Shown piece by piece: positions 59,716-64,000 of a DNA stretch of 64,000 nucleotides (positions are counted from its first letter, which is position 1; each line of letters starts with the position of its first letter). The stretch comes from Xanthobacteraceae bacterium. GTDB lineage: Bacteria > Pseudomonadota > Alphaproteobacteria > Rhizobiales > Xanthobacteraceae. The notes beneath the pieces are model-generated. The model ran no database searches. It saw only the letters and a program-made list of their open reading frames with translations, and was not told the DNA's origin. The position numbers were made by a program, and so were the translations under genes. The stretch is taken from positions 62,001-126,000 of the forward strand of contig CP075369.1 of NCBI GenBank assembly GCA_019454205.1. Direction: 5' to 3'.

Positions 59716-60594
59716 TTACTTCGCCAGCAATACGTCACGGCAGCCGGCCGGAAGCTCCGACATTTTCAGCGGAGGTTTCGGCTTCGGCTTCACCTTGGGC
59801 GGCGGCGGATTGATGATGCTCTCGCGGAACCAGCTTTCCAGTTCCGCGCCGCAGCCATCGTCGCCGCCGGGTTCCGGCTGCGGCGTGCAGGCCGGGCTGT
59901 CGGCCGGGCACTTCATGCGGACGTGCATGTGATAGTCGTGTCCCCAGTAGGGGCGGACTTTCGTCAGCCACGCCCGTTCGCTGCCCGCTTCGCGGCATAG
60001 CGCTTTCTTGATCGCGGCGTTGACGAAGATGCGCTCGACCAGCGGGTCTTCCGCCGCGGTGCGGATCACGCGCACATGCCCCGGCGTCCATACCTTCGGG
60101 TCGATGTCCTTGCGGTCCTTGCGCACCATGAGCTGCGGCGGGAAAGTTTCGCGCTCCTCGGTCGAGAGCGTGCGCGCGGGCATCGGCGTCAGCCAGATGT
60201 CGGCGTCAAGTCCGAGCTGATGCGAGGCATGGCCGGTGAGCATCGGCCCGCCGCGCGGTTGCGAAAGATCGCCGACCAGAATGCCGTTCCAGCCCTGCGC
60301 GACGCGCGGAACTCTTTGCGCGAAGCGCTCCAGGAACGAAATCAGGTTCGGGTGGCCCCAGTTGCGGTTGCGCGAGAGGCGCATCACCTGCCAGGTCTGG
60401 CCGTTCACCGGCAACGCGATTGCGCCCGCAAGGCATCCCTTCGAATAGAAACCGATCGCGCGCGCTTTCAGCGGCGCGGCATCCTTCGCGCGGCCGAACA
60501 GTTCTTTCGCGGGCGAGTCCGCGCGCGGTTCCTGCGCAGCCGCGAAGCCGGTGGCCAGCAAGGTCAGGGCGAGGGCGATGGGGAGCGGGCGCAT
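59716..60594 (-). CDS. mepA: Penicillin-insensitive murein endopeptidase MepA
   Basis: A 292-residue exported LAS-type metallopeptidase with signal peptide (MRPLPIALALTLLATGFAAAQ). Zinc ligands are in GHASHQLGLDADIWL and WGHDYHMHVRM. Cys pairs (GCLAG, CPADSPAC, CGAELE, GCRD) suggest disulphides. It cleaves D-Ala-mDAP cross-links of peptidoglycan. A proline/lysine-rich stretch (PPPPKVKPKPKPP) lies near the C-terminus. Confidence 0.93.
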   Translation of the reverse strand: MRPLPIALALTLLATGFAAAQEPRADSPAKELFGRAKDAAPLKARAIGFYSKGCLAGAIALPVNGQTWQVMRLSRNRNWGHPNLISFLERFAQRVPRVAQGWNGILVGDLSQPRGGPMLTGHASHQLGLDADIWLTPMPARTLSTEERETFPPQLMVRKDRKDIDPKVWTPGHVRVIRTAAEDPLVERIFVNAAIKKALCREAGSERAWLTKVRPYWGHDYHMHVRMKCPADSPACTPQPEPGGDDGCGAELESWFRESIINPPPPKVKPKPKPPLKMSELPAGCRDVLLAK

Positions 60595-60718
60595 GATTCG
60601 ACTCTAGCGCACCAAAAGACTTGGACCAAAACGGGACAGGCGCAACGCTTGCGCGAAGTGCGCCGGGCAGCTTCAATGATCGGCGGATGCGGCGGACGGG
60701 AATGTTACGGGGTGAGTT

Positions 60719-61144
60719 ATGCGTCGTCCGTTGTCCGCGCTTGCCTGTGTCATTGCATTGTTATGGTTCGCGCCGCCGGCGGAAGCCGAAGTCGTCGCCA
60801 CCATCAACTTGAAACGTCAGGAAATGATCGTTTCGGTGAACGGGGTAGTCCGTCACCGCTGGCCGGTGTCCACGGCACGCCGCGGCTATCGCACGCCGGT
60901 CGGCCATTTCCGGCCGGTCCGGCTGGAGCGGACCTGGTACTCCTCGATCTACAACAACGCGCCGATGCCTTATTCCGTGTTTTTCCGGGGTGGTTACGCC
61001 ATCCACGGCACGACCCAGACCGGGCGGCTGGGCCAGCCTGCGTCCCACGGTTGCGTGCGGCTCCATACCGCCAATGCGCGGCAATTGTTTTACTTGATTC
61101 GGCGGTACGGACCGGCAAATTCGCGGATACGGATTACGGGCTGA
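60719..61144 (+). CDS. L,D-transpeptidase (YkuD domain), canonical active site
   Basis: A 141-residue protein made of a signal peptide (ending near PAEAE) and one YkuD domain. The active site is AIHGTTQTGRLGQPASHGCVRLH with H96 and nucleophile C112. It probably forms 3-3 cross-links or anchors proteins to peptidoglycan. A second, variant enzyme follows 11 bases later. Confidence 0.9.
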   Translation: MRRPLSALACVIALLWFAPPAEAEVVATINLKRQEMIVSVNGVVRHRWPVSTARRGYRTPVGHFRPVRLERTWYSSIYNNAPMPYSVFFRGGYAIHGTTQTGRLGQPASHGCVRLHTANARQLFYLIRRYGPANSRIRITG

Positions 61145-61155
61145 GGGATTCGACC

Positions 61156-61653
61156 ATGAAAAAACTGATGGTAACGGCGTTCGCGCTGGCGATGCTGGCT
61201 GTTCCGGCACATGCGCAAAAGGCGAAGCCGGTCACGGAGCAGAAGCCGGTCGAGCCGCCGTCGATCGTGGTCACGATCTCGGTGCCGAAGCAGGAATTAC
61301 GTGTCGTGGTCGATGGCGTCGAGCAGTATGTCTGGCCGGTTTCGACAGCAAGGCAGGGCGCGCTGACGCCTGCCGGTACCTTCAAGGTGCAGTCGATGAA
61401 CGCGACTGCGATTTCGCGCCTCTTCAACAATGCGCCGATGCCGTGGGCGATTTTCTATGACGGCCATTACGCGATCCACGGCACGACCGCCGTATCGCTG
61501 CTCGGCCGCCCGGCTTCGATGGGCTGCACCCGTCTGCATCCGTCGAATGCGAAAATCCTTTTCGAGATGGTGAAGGCGCGCGGCCCGCACAGCCTGAAGG
61601 TCGTGGTCGAGCGCGACGACCAGCGCATCTCGACGACATCGCTGGTGCGCTAG
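61156..61653 (+). CDS. L,D-transpeptidase (YkuD domain) with Met in the SHGC motif
   Basis: A 165-residue exported paralogue of the preceding gene (signal peptide MKKLMVTAFALAMLAVPAHA). The YkuD core aligns along its length (YVWPVSTARQGALTPAGTFK, NNAPMPWAIFYDGHYAIHGTT). The active-site block is ASMGCTRLH: C124 and H108 are present, but the His of the SHGC motif is replaced by M122. It may have altered activity or specificity. Both genes form one transcription unit ending at 61708. Confidence 0.88.
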   Translation: MKKLMVTAFALAMLAVPAHAQKAKPVTEQKPVEPPSIVVTISVPKQELRVVVDGVEQYVWPVSTARQGALTPAGTFKVQSMNATAISRLFNNAPMPWAIFYDGHYAIHGTTAVSLLGRPASMGCTRLHPSNAKILFEMVKARGPHSLKVVVERDDQRISTTSLVR

Positions 61654-61678
61654 GCGCAGCCGCCCGGAAGAAACGAGA

Positions 61679-61708
61679 CGCCCCGCTTTTGCGGGGCGTT
61701 TTTTTTTT
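61679..61708 (+). terminator. Rho-independent terminator of the L,D-transpeptidase pair
   Basis: CGCCCCGC (61679-61686) pairs with GCGGGGCG (61691-61698) around TTTT, followed by ten T. Its T-tract overlaps the stop of the convergent yegP-like gene. Confidence 0.93.
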
Positions 61709-61886
61709 ACGAATTGTCTTCGGTTGTTGCGCTGGAAGCGTTCTTCTTCACGGACTCGATGCAGTTCTGCGCGCTCGACTTACTCTTGTAGCCTTCGCTG
61801 GCGAGCATGGTCTCGCCGTTCGACGCCTTGAAACGCACGCGGTATTCGCCCGCCTTGTCTTTATAAATCTCGAATTTGTACGCCAT
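61707..61886 (-). CDS. YegP-family (DUF1508) small protein
   Basis: A 59-residue protein, MAYKFEIYKDKAGEYRVRF then KASNGETMLASEGYKSKSSA, a single DUF1508 repeat of the YegP family. The ATG at 61886 has AGGAGGAAGG upstream. The family is widespread in proteobacteria and its function is unknown. Escherichia coli YegP has two such repeats; single-repeat forms are common in alphaproteobacteria. Confidence 0.88.
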   Translation of the reverse strand: MAYKFEIYKDKAGEYRVRFKASNGETMLASEGYKSKSSAQNCIESVKKNASSATTEDNS

Positions 61887-61941
61887 TGCGCCTTCCTCCT
61901 GCTATGTCGGGAAGGCATCATTGGCGCTCATCTCACGCAGA

Positions 61942-62298
61942 TCAAGCGCGTTTGCTTTTGCGCTTTCGGGCGGTGGTCTTTCTCTTCTTTCGCGATCCTG
62001 CTTTTTTCCGCGCTCTGGTCTTCGCGGCCTTCTTCGCCGAACTGGATTTCGCTTTCTTCGAACGCTTTGCAGCCGCTGCGCCGCCAAGGCGGCCGCCCTT
62101 CTTGTAGACCTCGGTATTCTCCGGCTTGCCGCGCCCGGAGCCGCTTTTCTCGCCGCCGCCGTGGATCTTGTTCACGATGGCCCACGCGCGCGCTTCCGCT
62201 TCCTTCTCGGACATGCCGCGTTTCTTGTAGCTTTCCTCGATATATCCTGCCTTGCGTTTCTGCTTGTCGGTGTAAGCCGACTTGTCGCCTCTCGGCAT
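61942..62298 (-). CDS. Basic KGG-repeat/plasmid-stabilisation-type small protein with histone-like tail
   Basis: A 118-residue protein from the ATG at 62298 (AGGGAGA upstream). The N-terminus MPRGDKSAYTDKQKRKAGYI and the helical EESYKKRGMSEKEAEARAWAIVNKIHGGG match proteins usually labelled plasmid stabilisation in rhizobia. A KKGGRLGG element is followed by a tail of about 40 residues that is almost entirely Lys, Arg, Ala and Ser, like histone H1 tails. Nucleic-acid binding or a stress role is plausible but unproven; there is no plasmid context here. Confidence 0.8.
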   Translation of the reverse strand: MPRGDKSAYTDKQKRKAGYIEESYKKRGMSEKEAEARAWAIVNKIHGGGEKSGSGRGKPENTEVYKKGGRLGGAAAAKRSKKAKSSSAKKAAKTRARKKAGSRKKRKTTARKRKSKRA

Positions 62299-62435
62299 TG
62301 TCGTCTCCCTGAAATCTTCCCAGCCGTCAGGCGCGAACGCGGACCTGCGCGGTTTGTTCCGCGCATCCGGAACCATGCGCCGCCGTCATCGTTCAGTTCT
62401 TATACTGGAGGGCGAACCTGCATTGGAGAAAAAAC

Positions 62436-62831
62436 ATGGCGACCGCAGCACCGCGCGCGATGGCGCATAACCCGCAAACCCGGTCCACCCACGATCTGAT
62501 CGAGAGCGACCGCGTGGTAGGCACCAATGTCTATCGCTCCGACGGCACCAAGATCGGTTCCATCGAGCGCGTGATGATCGACAAATATTCGGGGCAGGCG
62601 GCCTACGCGGTGATGAGCTTCGGCGGCTTCCTCGGCCTCGGCCACGATCACTACCCGATCCCGTGGGCCAAGCTCGACTACAACTCGAAGCTCGGCGGCT
62701 ACGAGGTGAACATCAGCGACGAAGAACTGAAAGCCGCCCCGCACTTCGATCCGGGCAAGGAATATTCCTGGGACACGGTACAGGGCGCGAAAATCTACAG
62801 CCACTACGGCGTGCCGATGTATTGGGTGTAA
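62436..62831 (+). CDS. PRC-barrel domain protein
   Basis: A 131-residue cytosolic protein with one PRC-barrel domain (VVGTNVYRSDGTKIGSIERVMIDKYSGQAAYAVMSFGGFLGLGHDHYPIPWAKL). GGAG precedes the ATG. In alphaproteobacteria such proteins are often stress-induced; partners are unknown. It stands alone between the basic small protein and the LysR gene. Confidence 0.88.
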   Translation: MATAAPRAMAHNPQTRSTHDLIESDRVVGTNVYRSDGTKIGSIERVMIDKYSGQAAYAVMSFGGFLGLGHDHYPIPWAKLDYNSKLGGYEVNISDEELKAAPHFDPGKEYSWDTVQGAKIYSHYGVPMYWV

Positions 62832-62904
62832 ACGGACGAACGCTTTAGCCGAAGCCGGGTGTCTCCGGCTTCGGCATTTCACCTTCGCCGCGCCAGCCGG
62901 ATCG

Positions 62905-63783
62905 TCAGTTGCTCATCGCCGAAGCGGTGCGGGATTTCATCCACGAACGAAATGTCTGCACGGCGGCGTCGCGCGTATGCCGGCTCAGGAGCCAGTGCGC
63001 GGATTTGCAGATCGCTTCTTCCTCGAACAGCGGCGTCAGTCTGCCTGCGCGAATCTCGGTATCGATCAGCGGCCTGCGCCCTATCGCGACGCCGAGACCC
63101 TGTGCCGCCGCATCGAACGCCATTTGCAGCGTGTCGAAGCGCAAACCGATCTGCAGCGGCGAGAGTTTTCTCCCCGTCGTTTCCGCCCAGTATTGCCAGT
63201 CTTCCGAAACCGTGACGACGTGGATCAGCGGCAGTTCGCAGAGTTCGCGTCCCGCGAATTCCGCCAGCCGGTGCGGCGCGCAGACGGGAATCAGGCGCTC
63301 GCGCAGCAATTCGTCGGCGGCCAGTCCCGGCCAGCTTCCATCGCCGACACGGATCGCGACATCTGCCTGCATGCCGTCGAGGTCGATGCATTCGCGCGAA
63401 GTATCGACCGCGACCGCGATATCGGGATGCGCCTGCCTGAATTCCGAAAGCCACGGTAGCAGCATGCGCGTGGCGAAGGTCGGCGCCGCCGTGATGCGCA
63501 GGATCCGGTTCAGGCGCGGCGATATTTGCGCCGTGCCCTCAGCAAGCAGCGCGAGACCGGCCTGCACTTTCTTGTAGTAGTGCGCGCCCTCCGGCGTGAG
63601 CGTCAGTCCCTTCGGGGTCCGGACGAAAAGCATCACGTCCAGCCATTGTTCGAGCGACTGGATGCCGTGGCTGACCGCGCTCGGCGTGAGGTGCAGTTCT
63701 TCCGCGGCGCGCTTGAAGCTCAGGAGCCGCGCGGAAGATTCGAACAGGCGCAGCCCGTTCAGCGGCGGCAGGGACGGGGCCAT
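62905..63783 (-). CDS. LysR-family regulator, GcvA-like
   Basis: A 292-residue LysR protein with helix-turn-helix LRLFESSARLLSFKRAAEELHLTPSAVSHGIQSLEQWL (residues about 10-47) and the GcvA-type effector domain (ADVAIRVGDGSWPGLAADELLRERLIPVCAP, AAAQGLGVAIGRRPLI). It is divergent from the crotonase gene at 63898 and may regulate it. Confidence 0.88.
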   Translation of the reverse strand: MAPSLPPLNGLRLFESSARLLSFKRAAEELHLTPSAVSHGIQSLEQWLDVMLFVRTPKGLTLTPEGAHYYKKVQAGLALLAEGTAQISPRLNRILRITAAPTFATRMLLPWLSEFRQAHPDIAVAVDTSRECIDLDGMQADVAIRVGDGSWPGLAADELLRERLIPVCAPHRLAEFAGRELCELPLIHVVTVSEDWQYWAETTGRKLSPLQIGLRFDTLQMAFDAAAQGLGVAIGRRPLIDTEIRAGRLTPLFEEEAICKSAHWLLSRHTRDAAVQTFRSWMKSRTASAMSN

Positions 63784-63897
63784 GGAAATCGCTCGCTTCC
63801 AGCGGGGTGAAACGGATTCATCGCAACATGCAAATTACTCGTTTGAAACCCTAGCACCGGCGCGAAAGCATGGCGTTGCAACAAGGGAATGATAGCC

Positions 63898-64000
63898 ATG
63901 CGACCAAACTCCGGCGGGCCTGCACTTCTGGAAGTACGCGGACCGATCGCCACCATCACGCTGAACCGGCCTTCCAAGCTGAACGCAATCGACGAGTCGA
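63898..64000 (+). CDS. Enoyl-CoA hydratase/crotonase, 5' part only
   Basis: The frame from the ATG at 63898 runs past the window edge. The visible 34 residues include LLEVRGPIATITLNRPSKLNAID, the first strands of a crotonase fold. AAGGGA lies about 10 bases upstream. The 114-base gap to the divergent LysR gene should carry both promoters. Confidence 0.8.
   Translation, partial: MRPNSGGPALLEVRGPIATITLNRPSKLNAIDES

Noticed and set aside
60076..61653. One long frame that would fuse the mepA antisense region to the second L,D-transpeptidase.
   Set aside because: Only the last 165 codons form a recognisable exported YkuD protein with its own ATG at 61156.
1..64000. CRISPR arrays, insertion sequences, tRNA or rRNA genes, and prophage genes.
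   Set aside because: No regularly spaced repeats, transposase motifs, tRNA-like cloverleaf ends or phage proteins were seen on reading both strands.

Overview
The window is high-GC, gene-dense DNA from a free-living alphaproteobacterium. It is most likely a member of the Hyphomicrobiales near the Bradyrhizobium/Rhodopseudomonas/Pseudolabrys group. This is an inference from a pim-type dicarboxylate operon, two LIV-type ABC systems, tctABC, oxc/frc/fhs, a Tad pilus locus and typical small rhizobial proteins. I see no tRNA, rRNA, CRISPR array, insertion sequence or phage gene.

Layout. 1-6613: two divergent branched-chain-type (LIV) ABC uptake systems; the left one is cut by the window edge. 6669-10862: a biotin carrier protein, an acyl-CoA carboxylase carboxyltransferase, a Na+/H+ antiporter-like protein and an SDR. 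10992-19641 (minus): a pimFABCD-like operon for dicarboxylate/acyl-CoA beta-oxidation with a third acyl-CoA dehydrogenase, facing an IclR regulator. 20971-26658: a diffusible-signal-factor (DSF) module made of an RpfG-type receiver fused to PAS-GGDEF-EAL, an RpfC-like hybrid kinase, and RpfF (DSF synthase) converging on them. 27161-35325: a Tad/Flp pilus locus (cpaB, cpaC, a small lipoprotein, cpaE, cpaF, tadB, tadC, tadD), divergent from rpfF. 35510-38058: two small paralogous exported proteins, a LysR regulator and a mini OmpA-like protein. 38122-44745 (minus): oxalate catabolism (GntR regulator, oxc, frc, a 10-formyl-THF hydrolase-like protein, fhs). 44833-47999 (minus): tctABC. 48450-54134: a CoA-dependent, beta-oxidative hydroxycinnamate cluster with a MarR regulator. 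54189-64000: mixed genes (DapA-like and amidohydrolase pair, mobB, matB, BtuF-like, Yip1, mepA, two L,D-transpeptidases, yegP, a basic KGG-type protein, PRC-barrel, LysR, start of a crotonase).

How the parts fit. The central theme is CoA-thioester catabolism of plant-derived acids (hydroxycinnamates, dicarboxylates, oxalate) with matching uptake systems. Three regulatory links can be read from the DNA. A 15-bp site just before the hydroxycinnamate operon (48413-48427) recurs with 13 of 15 bases identical between the two divergent LIV systems (1873-1887), which suggests that the MarR protein also controls aromatic-acid uptake. An AATWATGTAT core is shared by sites before the GntR gene and before tctC, suggesting that one GntR protein controls oxalate degradation and the Tct transporter. 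Three IclR-like half-sites lie between pimF and its divergent regulator.

The most striking system is the DSF module. Its gene order copies the Xanthomonas rpfG..rpfC / rpfF arrangement, but the HD-GYP output is replaced by PAS-GGDEF-EAL, the receiver has lost its conserved lysine, and the module shares a control region with a Tad pilus operon.
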